Shown here: one piece after another, positions 33,179-45,319 of the stretch
Layout of the letters: every line of letters starts with the position of its first letter
Position numbering within the stretch: position 1 is the first letter of the stretch
From: Otatea glauca
Taxonomy: Eukaryota; Streptophyta; Magnoliopsida; Poales; Poaceae
Assembly: GCA_036346275.1 (NCBI GenBank)
Contig: CM070721.1
Coordinates: 51,299,869 to 51,363,868, forward strand
Direction: 5' to 3'
DNA: 64,000 nucleotides
The notes under the pieces: model-generated
What the model was told of the DNA's origin: nothing
The model's input: the letters and a program-made list of their open reading frames with translations, nothing else
Databases searched by the model: none
Program-made: the position numbers and the translations under genes

Positions 33179-35420
33179 ATTCTTCCTGACTATCCAGATA
33201 AAGATTTTCAAACGTCGTTGCCAGCTCAACATTTTTTATAGTGTGTTGAGCTCGTTGATTAATTTGTTCCCAATCTTTCACAGTAAGAAGTATTTCCACC
33301 ATCTCACTTGTCAGATTCTCGATTATTCTTTGGATAGACTGAAAGTAGACTCCGAAGAAATCGTAGACACAGGAACTGTTAACACATCCCATGCTAATAT
33401 GGAAAGCACCGGATATGTTATCTTGTGCTCGTGCCACCACTGCAGAATGTTGAAGTCCTCCTCTTACTACTCTTGGTAGTTGACAGTGTCACTGTTGAGA
33501 TAGACAGCTAGCTCCCCACCATTTGTTGTGTCCGCACTTGATGTTGTTGTAGTCGAACTCCTTGAGGTAGAGCCACCTACACTCCATATCTTTCCCCCAC
33601 GCAGTTTTTTTCTTACCTATTATGGGTGCTAATGGATGTCGCTGCATGTAAACTCCAGCAAACTTTTGATCGTACTTGGCACAAACTTGAGATAAGTTAG
33701 CACGAACATTTGGAAAATAACTAAAATAATCAGTACCTATCGCATCACCTAGAAGTGAGAGAACATTATCAAATCCTCGAACTTTAGCTCTATGATAAAA
33801 AATAAATGTAAATGCATGTAATATAGGAATTTCTTTCCAATATTTCAAAATTTTAGTTTTCATAGCATAAACAGATTCACGCAAAATATTATCATTTTCG
33901 TGGTTCCTTAAGTGGGCAGCAATTTCTAGAATATGATGTACAATTAAATGAGAGGTTGAGTAATAAACTCTAGATAAAGCAACAATAAAATCATAAAAAA
34001 GTTTAAAAAATAACAGTAAGTATTCAGCAACATTCCAATGTTGCTCTATGAGTAGCGGTTGACCATCCTGGTTATGATAGTGCGTGTTAATAAAAACAAA
34101 AAATATGGTCTCATAGAGTATGAGAGACTTAAGTACCAAGTAAGTAAAGTTTCGTCTAACAGGCATATCCAAACCAAACTTACGTGGATGTACCTTCATT
34201 GTAATATAATAAGTCTTATGTGCTGCTACTTATTGATTAGAATTATTTAAGAAAGATATTGCAGTGCAAAAAGGTTCAAGGTACTGGGCTAACCTCTTCA
34301 AACCAGATTTAACTATAAGATTAATAATCTAATGGTCATTGCAAAAGTGTTTGCTGCAGCATTATCTAATGTTATTGCAAAAATTTTATCTGTGAGACAA
34401 AATCTTCCACAACTTTTACAATACAATCAGCTATAGGCCCAGTTCGTTTTAGCCTTTGGATTATGGGAGAAGCTGCTTCTGATTGTGAGAGAATTAAGTC
34501 AGGTCGACTGCGACTTATAGGTTCTGGACCGGGTCGGCGAGAATCAACAAGAATCAGCGAGAATCAGGTTTCAGCTGGATTCTGATTCTATGTAGAGTGC
34601 AGCTTCTGATTATGGGAGAAGCTATTCACAATCCTCCCGTTCGGCAAACATTCCACTTTTTTTAAGCAGAAGCTGATACGAATGGGGCCATATTCTTACA
34701 ATGTGTGCTACATCAATTAATTTGAATCCTATAATTCTCTTCTCTAGTTGCCGATCATTGTTTACATAATAAGCAACTACACTAAGGTAATCCTCTTTAG
34801 CCCTACCACTCCATATGTCTGATGTCAAAGACAAAAAAAAAGTATAGGTATTAAAGAGTTCTTTTAGCTTACTTCGACATTATTAAAATATTTAATCAGA
34901 TCTCTAGTTGTTGTCTGTCTAGGAACTGCAAAAAACTAAGATTATGAGCGGTCCTAATATAGTTTTCAAATGCTGGTGACTCTCCAAAATTTAAAGATAG
35001 ATCTTGAGAAGCAATTAAACGACAAAGAGATTCACAAGCTACTTCGGGATTGTAATCCTAGTGATGTATCGTACCGTCGAGGTTGTACTGCAGTTGTTTC
35101 TGTCTCAAAGTCACCCCCGCTTTTCTTCTACAGCTCTCAACATGCCTCTTCAAATGCCACGTTCTACCTAAAGATTTCATAGTTAATTTGTGCTTACAAT
35201 ATTAACAAATATCATACCTACTTTGAGTGCCATCTGATGTCTCGAAAATCTGCTCGAAATCTTCCCAGACTCTCGATATACTGTGTTTTGATCTTTTTAC
35301 CCTGGTGCTTGTCAACGCAGTAGCATTTGTAGAGCCTGAGGATGGTACATGTACTGCAGCTTCTTCAGCTTGATAGGATGCAAGAAGCTCCTCGGGTGAA
35401 ATCCCAAAATCAGAAGCTGA
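33179..35420 (-). pseudogene. hAT transposase (RICESLEEPER-type), broken
   Basis: From 35420 downward: an N-terminal tail with ISPEELLASYQAEEA, then a BED zinc finger (VWEDFEQIFE...GRTWHLKRHVESC) with a stop inside the finger (~35200). The catalytic start follows as MSLTSDIWSGRAKEDYLSVV (34834), with the first aspartate. A MITE (34437-34689) interrupts next. The frame resumes with KIFAITLDNAAANTFAMT (second aspartate). An open frame at 33489-34199 gives KILKYWKEIPILHAFTFIF and YFPNVRANLSQVCAKYDQKF. The dimerisation tail ends NLTSEMVEILLTVKDWEQ at 33179-33440. Stops and a gap near 33440-33490 make it inactive. Confidence 0.9.
34437..34689. mobile_element. MITE (253 bp) inside the hAT transposase
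   Basis: Ends GGCCCAGTTCGTTTTAGCC and ATACGAATGGGGCC are imperfect inverted repeats. ATA flanks it (34434-34436 and 34690-34692). Removing the insert and one ATA makes the transposase frame continuous across the site, which proves the borders. A three-base duplication suggests a PIF/Harbinger type. Confidence 0.8.
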
Positions 35421-36007
35421 GAAAGACGTAAAATCCTAGTACTCTATAAAGAAAACTGCGAAAAATAATTACGATATTAGTACTTTAATTTAATTTAAAA
35501 TAATAAGACCAATGAAAAATTAAATCACTATTCTTACCTTGATTTCTTGACGGAAGCCGAAAACTGAATTTCGAATTTTTGGATTTTTGGGAAAACTATT
35601 TTGAAATTTACTAAATTATCACCAAGAGCAAGAGAATTTTTACAACAGAATGCAGATAAGAGATTACAAGTTTATTGGCGAGGAAATGAGGGGGGTTGCT
35701 CCCCTCTTTACAGAAAACAATTTGGGATTTTTCAGAACTTTTTTTGGATTTTTCTGAATTTTTAAAAGCCTCTAACGGCTAAAAAGGTTATAAAACGGCT
35801 ATTTTTCGAATAAATTGGCAAAACGGGTCGTGCTATGCCGTGCCGGCCCGCCAAGCCAAGGTGCCAACCCAAGCACGGCACGAACTACGGACCGTGTCGA
35901 CACGGCCCAATTATGATTGAGCCATGCCATACCTAGGTCATGCCTATAGTGCCGAACCTCGATGCAGCCCATTTGACACGGCCCATCTGGCCACCTCTAC
36001 ATGTATG

Positions 36008-36322
36008 ATCATGCATGCATGAAGGCATCCACACTAATTGGCTTATAAATTAATCTATGACCGCATAATTTGTATGCATCTACAAAAATAATTGAATACA
36101 AATTGTGTACAATTGAGCGGGTAAACGGTGAGCTCTTTTGCGATATCGACACTAATTGATATAGATTAATTGTCCATTCTTTTTTATAAAGGGTAGGATT
36201 AGTTAGGATTAGGATGTACTTCATCACAAAGTATAAGAGGTATAGATTATTCACTACTTGTCGAATACTTAAACATAGGATATATGTGCGTACAAAACAG
36301 AGAAGGATATGTCCTGATAACA
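36008..36322. other. Spacer without a supported feature
   Basis: A/T-rich sequence between the hAT element and the next LTR. I see no gene, repeat or signal here. Confidence 0.5.
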
Positions 36323-36854
36323 TGTTGTAGTCCCGGATATCATGGGCCCGATATTACGAGACACGATAAACGCGGAGAGACAAGACCCTATATCAGAAGG
36401 ACTCGATCACTTTCCCCTGGCGAGGAAACCAACTCGAGTATGCTTGGTATAGATGGCAGTTTGGATATGCTATGCAGATCACACAGCGATAGACTCCTCA
36501 TCGACTACGATTCGGTATCCAAGACGGCTACGATTCAACCCGAGGCAGGGTCATCACGACTATATAAGGCCTGGGACAAGGACCCTCGGGGGGGAGCGAT
36601 TATGAAGCAATTAGCTATCAAACAAGAAGCCTTTTCGCAAGGAGAGCCCAGAAGCCGATGAACTGCACTTCGTCAACCTCTAGCCTTAGCCTAGTTTAGG
36701 GCAACCCACCCTGTAATCAGGGCTATACAGTTCCTCTTTGTATTTCATCTACGGTATACAGAAATCTCTTATACAGGATGTAGGGTATTACCCCACCTGC
36801 TCATTCGAAGGTAACCGAAGTACAAATTTTATTGTCGATTCCTAACCTTTGACA
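36323..36854 (+). repeat. 5' LTR of the Tat/RIRE2-like fragment
   Basis: Starts TGTTGTAGTCCCGG (or TGTAGTCCCGG at 36326) and ends CTTTGACA, followed by the primer binding site. Confidence 0.75.
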
Positions 36855-38129
36855 GTTGGCGTGCTAGGTAGGAGCCTTCAACTGTTTTTTGTAGGACAAG
36901 CATGTCTTCAGCGTGATCCCACAGCAGATCCTTCAGTGGTCGTTCGGTCGCCGCCATTGACTAGGCACCTCCAATCGGATCTGAGATGGCTTTTGGAATG
37001 ATGCTCTATCAATGGGGCCGAGCGAAAATCTGCTATTTGTCGGCTTCATCGAATCCCGCTCCCGGGATACATGCCAAGAGGTGGGTTTCATCGACTTTGA
37101 CCCGATGGAGCCCAGCATCTTGAGGTGCTTTGACACCGAAAGCGAGACCGAAAGTGACGCTTGCGGCAACCAACGCAGCATCATAATGGATTAGTGCGTA
37201 TTCATGGCTGGGGACAACAACGGGTCTACTGCCGAATGTTCTCAAGGCAAGAACTTAGAGGCAGACACCACAGGAAGCGAGGAACCCCAAATCCCTCTTC
37301 ATACCTCTCGAGATCCTGCAACAACGACGACTACGGCCCGGGAAGCTGCAAACACTGTGGCGCCCAACACCACAGATCACTAGTGTTTCTTGAACGCTGC
37401 AGCTGGAATTGCGATCAATCTTTCGAGACAGCTTGCCCTTGATGAATCCGACTACACCCCATCCTCAGGCACCGGAACTACAAGGGCCGCCGGTCCTGCA
37501 ACCGCACGATCACAGTAGGGGGCATGGTTTCGCTCCGGCGGCGACGTCCCACCAGAGTCACAACAGCGACGTCTTCAGTACCCCTGAGGCCAACGTCCAG
37601 TGTGCTCACATGTTGTTGAAATCTCTTCCACCGATGGATCCAGGTAACTCAATAACTCCGATTTTTGACCAGATAAAGATACTGCTCGATGCAGCGTAAG
37701 CACATACTGCTCGAGTCACCAACTCGAGTCTAGCACGTCCCAGCCAGCAGGGACCCAAAAGCCAGCGGTCAGGACCATCCCGTTACCATCGAGTAACGGG
37801 ATCGATGGCTGCCAGCTCTAACCAGAGAGTTTCCAGGACAGTACGCTCCAACCTTCATCAGGGGCGTCTTAAGGATCTACGGAATCAAATCCCTCACGAT
37901 CGACGAGACTTGAGAGACGTCCTCCACGAACGATGAGAAGAGCGTGAGTAGCAGGAAAACAAGTCTCCTCCTTCTAAGGGCCGATCTCCTGAACTCTGCG
38001 CTCGGTAGGGTGCTTCTTCGCTCTCAAAGGGCCGTTCTTCCACACGTCGAGGGTACTCTCCTCGCCGAGGTCCACGACATGTGACCCCCGAGGACGATAT
38101 CAAAGGGTGTAAGGCTTTCCCCCCGGGCT

Positions 38130-38665
38130 GCGTGCTGTTAGGTGGCCTAACAAGTTTAAGCCATGTCCCATCGAGAAGTATTCGGGTAAGATCAACCCAG
38201 TCGAATGGTTGCAGATCTATACTACGGTCATGAGGGCAGCTGGTGGTAACGAGAAGGTGATGGCCAACTACCTACTTACCACCCTAGATGGAGCGGCTAG
38301 GTCTTGGCTGCTCAACCTCCCGCCTCATTCGATATCCTCATAGGCAGAGTTGCGGGCCCAGTTCATTGCCAACTTTCAAGGCACATATGAACGCCCCGGA
38401 ACTCGCAGCAACTTACATCGGGTGGTTCATAAGCCGAATGAGTCATTACGTGATTTCATCAGGCGCTTTAGTGATAAGAGAAACTCGATTCCCGACATCT
38501 AGGATGAAGCTGTCATCGTTGCCTTCGAGAACAGTGTCAAGGATAAAGACTTGAAGGGAAAATTGGCCAATCAAAAAATTCGATGTAGGGAACATGGAAT
38601 GAGTGCGCGCATCGTGGGAGGAGGCAGACCAGCTCGCCTTCATGGAACTCGTCGAGGCACATTGC
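38130..38665 (+). pseudogene. Gypsy gag (retrotransposon gag domain), broken
   Basis: One frame shows the gag core: KYSGKINPVEWLQIYTTVM, LTTLDGAARSWLLNLPP, then AQFIANFQGTYERPGT and SLRDFIRRFSDKRNSIPDI, ending DEAVIVAFENSVKDKDLKG. Stops occur after SIS (~38342) and PDI (~38500), and a frameshift lies near 38590. The leader (36876-38129) is largely non-coding or too decayed, apart from VGFIDFDPMEPSILRCFD near 37085, a phrase common in the leader frame of this group. Confidence 0.8.
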
Positions 38666-39384
38666 ATAGTCCCCTCCCCATCCCCCACGCTGCTGCAGTA
38701 ATCCGTGGTGTGGCTATGGACGTGATGGTGGCCTCATCGAACCCCACCATGGAGTGGAGAGTGCAAGAGAGAGGAATAGGAATGTGGAGAGGATAGAGAC
38801 GGTGAGGAGGAGGCGCACGGGGAACGCTGTCTTGGGGAAGCTTCGCGATATGGTGATTTGAACAGATGGGATCCAAAGGTAGGAGGGTATCCTATCAGTT
38901 TTGATTTCAACGATATACCGTTAAGTAGTTTTTCTGTTAGCAATAATATGTTAATAAATAATCTTTCATTGTACTACAATTACACAAGTACAAAAATAGG
39001 CATTTACATAACCACATAGCATAATCATTCGCAATTTCACTACCATTCACTTGTCAACACCATTTACGTTATAATACATTTCAATTGAAGTTGTGGAGTA
39101 GGCATAGGCATAGATTCGTCACTCTTCCATTGTCGCAGAAATGGCATGTTCGACCTACATGAACGGAATATCAGTAAAAAATTTCACCTGCAATAAAATC
39201 AAACATACAATTGAAACAAGATTTCGGCATGACCTTTGCTATATGTTAGTATAATATCAAGTTGCAATGAAATAAAACATGCAAATGAAATATTACATTC
39301 GGGGTTACGGGTAGAATTGTTGCGTGTACGCTTGGTTGGCCATGTTGTATTCCTTGGTGGACATTAAGGCCAATCCTTGTATAG
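38666..39384. other. Spacer with no clear gene
   Basis: The first 230 bases are GC-rich; the rest is A/T-rich. Nothing was recognised. The right part may be 3' DNA of the hAT-like pseudogene that follows on the minus strand. Confidence 0.4.
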
Positions 39385-40660
39385 CTAATAACTTCGCCTT
39401 ATAATCGTGCCAGCATTACCCCGTTCATGTGTTTGTCGTTTCCTATTGTTGATACAACATAGCATAAAACTCACGGTCGTGCCACTCGTAGACCCATTGC
39501 ATGGGAGGTTGTGTATGAGCATCGGGGATGGCGTAGTCATAGCTGCTATATGAGCCATAGCTTCCTTGCGTCTCGGCGACGACATAGGAGCTAGAGCTAT
39601 CATGTGGTGTGCAACTATCCTGTGGTGCGCCCTTTCCCTTCCCCTTAATAGTTGTCCTCCGTGATTGAGCGTCATGGTCTCTGTCTTGTGTTGCATGAGT
39701 GATGTGCGACTCTCCTGTAAATTCGATGGGTTGATGCTCTTCTGATTGATGGGTGGGAGGTATGGGGGTATTGTCACCGCCATCAGTGTCCGTCTTCGAG
39801 CTGCTATCATTGGACTCTTGGTATGGCAGGTTCCGATGATCCCCACTCTCAGTGGAGTTATTACTCCCTACATGATGAGGCTCCTTTTTGGCCTACTTGC
39901 CTCTTCCTTTAGAGGATGCTATCCTTTTTGATGTATCCTTTCTCAGCACTGATTGGTGCTTCCTCTTCCCTGTATGAGTGTCCCCGACTGTCAAGTCTGC
40001 CCATTCAGGCATGTTTCTAGCCCTAGTGTCCTTTTGTAACACAGCAGGGTTAACCGGGTCTGTTACAAGCTGTGATGGAACAAGGGTGTCACTCTCTGTA
40101 TCCTCATCAAGTAATGGGTCACCGTTGAACTTTTGTTTTTTCATCCATTGTCGGATCGGATTTGCATCGTCACATAGTGTTAGCTCCATAAGCCGCTGGA
40201 ATGGATCGTCTTCATCTGAGCGCCTTCGATTTTCTTCGGCTTAAATTCAAAGCCGAAGGTTGTAGTTGACGTACACCAGTTTATGTAGCTTCTTGTACCA
40301 CAGGCGGCTGCGGATTTTTGTGTGGATGAATGCGAATGTACTCCAATTGCGCTCATAACCGCTAGAAGATGCGCATTGCGACACAAGTCGTACGACAAAC
40401 CGTCGAAGGTTGGGTGTTTTCGATCTGAACACATCCCACCAATGTGATGCAAATTAAAGAATAAAATAGTAAGTACCGACGAGAGTACTATTACATTTGG
40501 GACGATGTAAGAAATACACCAGGGGATGTTTTGTCATCTTGTGCAATCCTCACCTAGAGCAGTTGAGAACGATCCAATTCCTTTTGAAAAGGTTGGCGTC
40601 TTGAAGAGCTTGCGTGGCGGTTTCAGTATCATTGAGCTCGTGGAGTGGATTTAACGTCAA
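39385..40660 (-). pseudogene. Second hAT-type transposase remnant (DUF659-type C-terminal half)
   Basis: On the minus strand the dimerisation region is clear: WWDVFRSKTPN, then SSSGYERNWSTFAFIHTK (40338-40373) and YKKLHKLVYVNYNLRL. A 98-residue open piece (39893-40189) then begins MELTLCDDANPIRQWMK, and a Ser/Thr/Tyr-rich tail follows with YEWHDREFYAMLYQQ. Upstream, ELNDTETATQALQDANLF (~40590-40640) belongs to the same protein. Stops follow NLRL, and frames shift between pieces. No DDE half is present and no element ends were found, so this is a truncated relic, unrelated to the hAT at 32624. Confidence 0.8.
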
Positions 40661-42078
40661 TATAATGTTTGCTTTGAGAAGCGTGCTTGTGTGGGTGAAA
40701 AACCCATTAAGAGTGTTGGATTTCGGGTTAGCTCATGTAAAAGTGGATGGAATCCACATGTGTGTCTAAGTTTAGGGTTAGGGTTGCTTCCACTACATAA
40801 GGAGATGTAGGGGAAGGAAAGCCAGCCACTAAGCCTAGAATTAGGGTTTCTGTAAGACTTTGTTGTTCTTGTGTATGTGCGTGAATGTTCTATAGGAGCT
40901 TTGCCTTCAAGTAAGAGGTTTTGTAAACCTTCCTCATGATCTGAATGCAAATCATCTCTTTATTCTATTTTTTTTGCCTCAAGTTTGATCTTCGTTTTGC
41001 TTTACTCTTGATCTTTTCTTCTGGTTTCTTTCTTACTTGATGTCGTGCTGCCAAGATATATGATTGATAGATGTATCATTTGTAGATCATCTACTCAATA
41101 ATTTAGACAAATTTCTTCTTGATCAACCAAATTTCTCCAAGAAACCGATTTTTGAGTTGAGAAAGAAGTTCTTGAGGTAGATCTTGATCTTGGTTGTTTG
41201 AGGGATCTTTCTTGAGTGTTCTTGTTTGTTGGGACATGTGGAAGATCATCTAGGGTTATCTTGATCATCAAACCCCCACGAGTAAGCACATGTTGAAGAT
41301 TTGGTTTTTGACCTCGTTTTGGTGCAACTTCCGGTAAACTTGAAAAAGGTCGGAACTTTGAAGTTAATGATTACAATTAAAAGTTGGAATAAGCTTCTGA
41401 CATCCTTAGAAAGGTGCATACAAAGTTTTACGAGTTTTGGATCATCTAATCAAAACATACATATTTTTTGGATTTGAACTCATGCTTATTTTAGTGTTCA
41501 TATGTGTGTTGTACTGTTCACCGGTATTACCACACATTTAACACCGATAGTGCCGCCTCAGAGGTGAAATTGTCTGAAATTTTATTCTTCCACGCATATT
41601 TAACCTAATAAGGTTTTGGTTGATCCTATTAGAAAGAAAAATTTGTTTTGTGATCATTAACTTTTCTCTCATCGTCATTTCGATCCTTCGTGTAGTGCGG
41701 TAGTCTCCGCCGCCATAGGCATCATCGAGTTAACAACTGTGTGTTCCATCGACATAGAAATCGCCTCAACCACGCGCCACCACCTGCTTTGCATTCTTTT
41801 GCCGCACAACTACTTGCTGACTGCTGCTTGATCTCTTCCATGTGACTAGAGTAGCGTTCGCCTCCACTCCTCCATGGCTGCACTCTACTGCGCGCTAGGC
41901 AAGAAACTGAAATGGAGGAGACAGAGTATAGACGAGGAAAGCAAACTGGGCGAATGGGAATGAATGGATAAGACGACACAAAGAAACAGAAGAAAAACAA
42001 ATTGAGTTATTTTTAACTTAGTGTTTCGTTTCCAACAGCCCATAGCGTATTTTCATATTTCCTTTTCACATAGCGTAC
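40661..42078. other. Unassigned repeat-like DNA, possibly old LTR sequence
   Basis: 40661-41640 has the texture of a plant LTR and leader (phrases such as agggttagggtt near 40768, a cluster of ttcttga words) but no ends or coding sequence. A minus-strand frame at 41722-42000 (92 codons) begins with a hydrophobic stretch. I see no homology or context that supports a gene. Confidence 0.35.
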
Positions 42079-42081
42079 ATT

Positions 42082-42356
42082 CATTACTATAGGAATATAC
42101 ATCACAATCGATTCTTTTTCATCATCGCAGTCGGTTCTGGTGGCAATACAAAGTTATTAGACAGTGATGAGATAGCGCTATCACAGTCAGTTCTCGCCTG
42201 ATAGAGATGAGGGGGTTATCTCCATCGGTTCTAACCAAAGAACCGATAGTGATTATTATTAACACCCCTCCTAAGTCATCTATCAAAATCATTTTTCTTA
42301 AAAACTTAAGAACCAATCCAGATGAAGCAATAGTGATGTACTATTCTATAGTAGTG
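42082..42356. mobile_element. CACTA-type MITE (275 bp)
   Basis: Ends CATTACTATAGGAATA and ATTCTATAGTAGTG are degenerate CACTA termini. ATT is duplicated at 42079-42081 and 42357-42359. The interior has CGGTTCT/AGAACCGAT words, as in CACTA subterminal regions. Confidence 0.75.
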
Positions 42357-42429
42357 ATTAGTTCCAGGCTTCCTGCTAAAACGATGATTTTCATATTTCC
42401 TTTCCACAAAGAGTAGTACATTAGTTTTA

Positions 42430-42823
42430 GGTCTTGTTTGGTATAGCTGTAGCTTTTTTAGAAGTAGCTTTCGCTTAAACTGTATGGCTGAAGGCCTGCA
42501 CGGCTGAACGACTAGACTAAAGATGTTTGGTGTTTGGTAGCCTAGCTTTTAAATGTAAAGGGTGAGGGTCGGGAATGAGGGTGAGAGTGGTGGTTTTTGG
42601 GATTTTATACTTCGTAGGAGGAGGTAATTTTCTTTACTTTTATGGTAAAGTCAGAACACTAACCTATCGAAGCCGTGAGAAGCTACCTAGATTAGTTTTT
42701 GGCTTCTCCTGATACAAATATGATAATGGCTTTGGGTTTCAGCTACATAGAAGCTAGCCGTTTAGAACAGATTCCGACTTTCAGATTGAAAGAACTGAAG
42801 TTGAAGCCATCCCAAACAAAACC
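42430..42823. mobile_element. Tourist-like MITE (394 bp) with TTA duplication
   Basis: Starts GGTCTTGTTTGGTATAGC and ends CATCCCAAACAAAACC. TTA flanks it at 42427-42429 and 42824-42826. Confidence 0.8.
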
Positions 42824-42826
42824 TTA

Positions 42827-44361
42827 GTCTTCCTACTAAAATGGTGGCTTTAGGCATTTACACGGTCTCTATATTGTAGTGTTACTGTGAGCGTTAATTT
42901 CGATTATACATAATATGTTATTACAAAAGTCATTTATAGTTAAAATATATGTGACAATAAATCAACTAATAATCCCTACAAAAGAGTAACATTTTGAATA
43001 GGTGCAGCCAAACTTTCTATACTATGATTTATCAATATCTTTCTAAATATTTAAATTGAATACATGAACATGATATAGATATATTTGTCTCAAAAGGTAC
43101 TTTGATAGTATTGTAATATTATTAGATTTTATAAATATATTAAAGTAGAAATTACAGATCAAAATTGCAATACGGAGACTTCATTCTTTTATGACTACGG
43201 AAGTACCAAATTCATGCAATCAATGTAGTACTTTTCTACCATACTAAGATGACCTGTATATTTAGCAATGGAAGTATATTTTTATTATCCATCATCCAAA
43301 AGAACATAAGTTTATTTTTTTATTTTCAATTCCTAATGGATCAAAATATATTAACATTCTCTTTATGTTTGCCCCAAATAACTCACATATGAATGTACGT
43401 ACATGTCTGAACTAATATAATGGGAGTGGCCGTCTCTAATAAGCGGGGACTCCATGTTACCCAAAAAAAAACACTACTCTGTCTTTAAGAAAGAATAGGA
43501 AAACATAAAAAAATAAAATACCGAGAGGTGGTTCTATATTTTTCTTTTTAAAAGTTGTATAAATATTAAAGCATTAATCTATACTCCTTTATAATGCACC
43601 TAAGCATTCTTTTCTACGTCCACCCCAAATAATGCACCCCACTAGAGATGGTCCAACTTTCATGCACCCAGCGAAACGTCCGCAGAAACTTGCCTCTATC
43701 AAAATTAACCTCTCAGATCTTTCCTCAGCTTTACTCACCCACATCCGATGGCCATTGTTTAATGTGTCTAACTCATCCCTGTGGCCCACAACAGATCCCC
43801 CCACCTCCAGATCATCTCAAGGAAAAGGAAACAAATATCCTGGAATTAAGGAAAAGGAAACAAACGTTCTAGAAAAGGAAAAGACCATATATTACGTGCT
43901 GGAAAAAGAAAACTGGAAGGCAGGGTACTATACTAGTAAATGATAGATGATGATTATTTACCCATTTGTTTGTTTCGATATTTGTGCAACTTATATTAAG
44001 AGAGAAAGCATAGAAACACCGCTCAAAAATACCACTTAAGAGATTTTGAATTTACTTAAGAATAAAAAAATTAATTCTAAAATGGCTAGCCTATGTACGC
44101 CTACGGGTTGATGACTAGTATATCCTAAATTCATAGGATTGGATCGAATAGACATCTATATTCTCTCTCATGTCAGCAAAATCCTTTGTGACAAAGCTCA
44201 TAGTCAGTTGATATCATACTATTGCATATGCTCTAAAGAAATTACATAGGATGTGAAGCAACATTCAAAATCAGCGCAGGATTAACTAATATTGGAGCTT
44301 TTCGGATTCTGTGACCACGAAAGTAGTATATTTCCTATGAAATTTCTTTTGAATTCCTTCG
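42827..44361. other. A/T-rich intergenic DNA
   Basis: No coding region is supported. Overlapping short frames near 43590-43940 share no known motif. The stretch ends where the duplicated locus copy B begins. Confidence 0.5.
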
Positions 44362-45319
44362 TTCCAAATGGGTCCTAACTCTGCCATCAGTTTCCATTGC
44401 TACTCACAAACCCAGGAGAATAATGTATTACAGGTGGAATCGTTAAGATGTTAAGTTCAAGGTATGTCGGTTGGGGACTAGGCCTCCGGCGTCGCCGTGG
44501 TGGCAGTAGCTAGCGCCTGCGAGTTCTCGGCGATGGTCTCCGGAACGAAGGTGCCTACCGCGAAAGAATTTGAACGCAGAGGTTTTCCATGTCTGCTGCG
44601 ACTCACGCCTTCTTGCGAGGACACGTTCCAACAATCTTGACTGGTGAACAGGGAGGTCTTTGGATGTCCTGAGTTTGGCGACTTCGGCAACTAGCTAGCG
44701 CGAAATGGTTGGATGAGCTCTTGGGAAGTAGACGTGTGTTTGACTATTACGTTGTTGTTTAGTGCTAAGGTATCTTGTGATTTGGCAGTACTCCTTCAGC
44801 TAAATTTATAAAGCGTATTTCTTCTCGGTATATTGATCAAGAAGATATTGTAAACAACTAGATTACCTATAGTTATTATTACTAAGCACTATATTCAATA
44901 CATACATGTAGAAAATATAAAGTAAATATTGATATTTATTAGAGGTATATAGGGAATATTACACTAATTTTGCATTGGAATATAAAATACGTTCTATATT
45001 TATAAACAAGACCATTAAAAAATATACTTTATAAATTTAGTCAGAGGAGGTACAAACTAGTATGAAACAGCATAACAGATCTTCTGACTCTTATGATTCT
45101 TGTCATCTACTTCCTTCCGTCACAAATAGCATATACATGCGGCCATGTTTTGTTTGATTACAAGGAAGACAGCATATGAATATATACCACCACAAACGCA
45201 TACCTTCACGAGTATGTCCTTAGCACATACATAGAAAGATAGAAGCCGGAAATAATTTTGTGACTTCACAAAATTTCTACAGCCCCTGTGATTTAAATCC
45301 CTGTTAGTGAGTTGTACAA
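44362..45319 (+). repeat. Duplicated peptide-locus upstream DNA, copy B
   Basis: Matches 8008-8255, 17505-17785, 20342-20433 and 30617-30670 of copy A in order. It has one copy of the MULE target GCTGCGACTC (44595-44604) and no MULE, gypsy LTR or copia insert. It contains its own Stowaway MITE (44791-45050) and about 80 bases near 45120-45200 not seen in copy A. Confidence 0.88.
44791..45050. mobile_element. Stowaway MITE (260 bp) in copy B
   Basis: Inverted ends: CTCCTTCAGCTAAATTTATA on the left, and CTCCTCTGACTAAATTTATA on the other strand at the right. TA flanks it at 44789-44790 and 45051-45052. Copy A has the empty site (gtagTAcaactag near 17723). Confidence 0.9.

Larger units (their letters stand above)
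32624..35999 (-). mobile_element. hAT transposon, 3.38 kb, with both ends
   Basis: Left end TAGTGGTGGCCAAACGG and right end CTGGCCACCTCTA are inverted repeats. The 8-base duplication is CATGTACG (32616-32623) on the left and CATGTATG (36000-36007) on the right, one mismatch. Subterminal DNA is rich in GGCACGGC- and GGCCCGG-like words, as usual for hAT elements. It contains a minus-strand transposase pseudogene and one MITE. Confidence 0.9.
36323..38665 (+). mobile_element. Ty3/gypsy fragment, Tat/RIRE2-like: LTR, PBS, gag
   Basis: A ~530-base LTR (36323 or 36326 to 36854) with TATATAAGG at 36561-36569 is followed by a primer site at 36856-36875 of the TTGGCGCGCCAGGTAGGAGC type, here with two changes. 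The leader and a damaged gag follow on the plus strand. The element stops near 38665 without pol or a second LTR, so it is truncated. Confidence 0.8.

Noticed and set aside
41722..42000. 92-codon minus-strand frame with hydrophobic start, possible secreted peptide
   Set aside because: No supporting promoter, intron or relative; the charged middle and position give no case for a gene.
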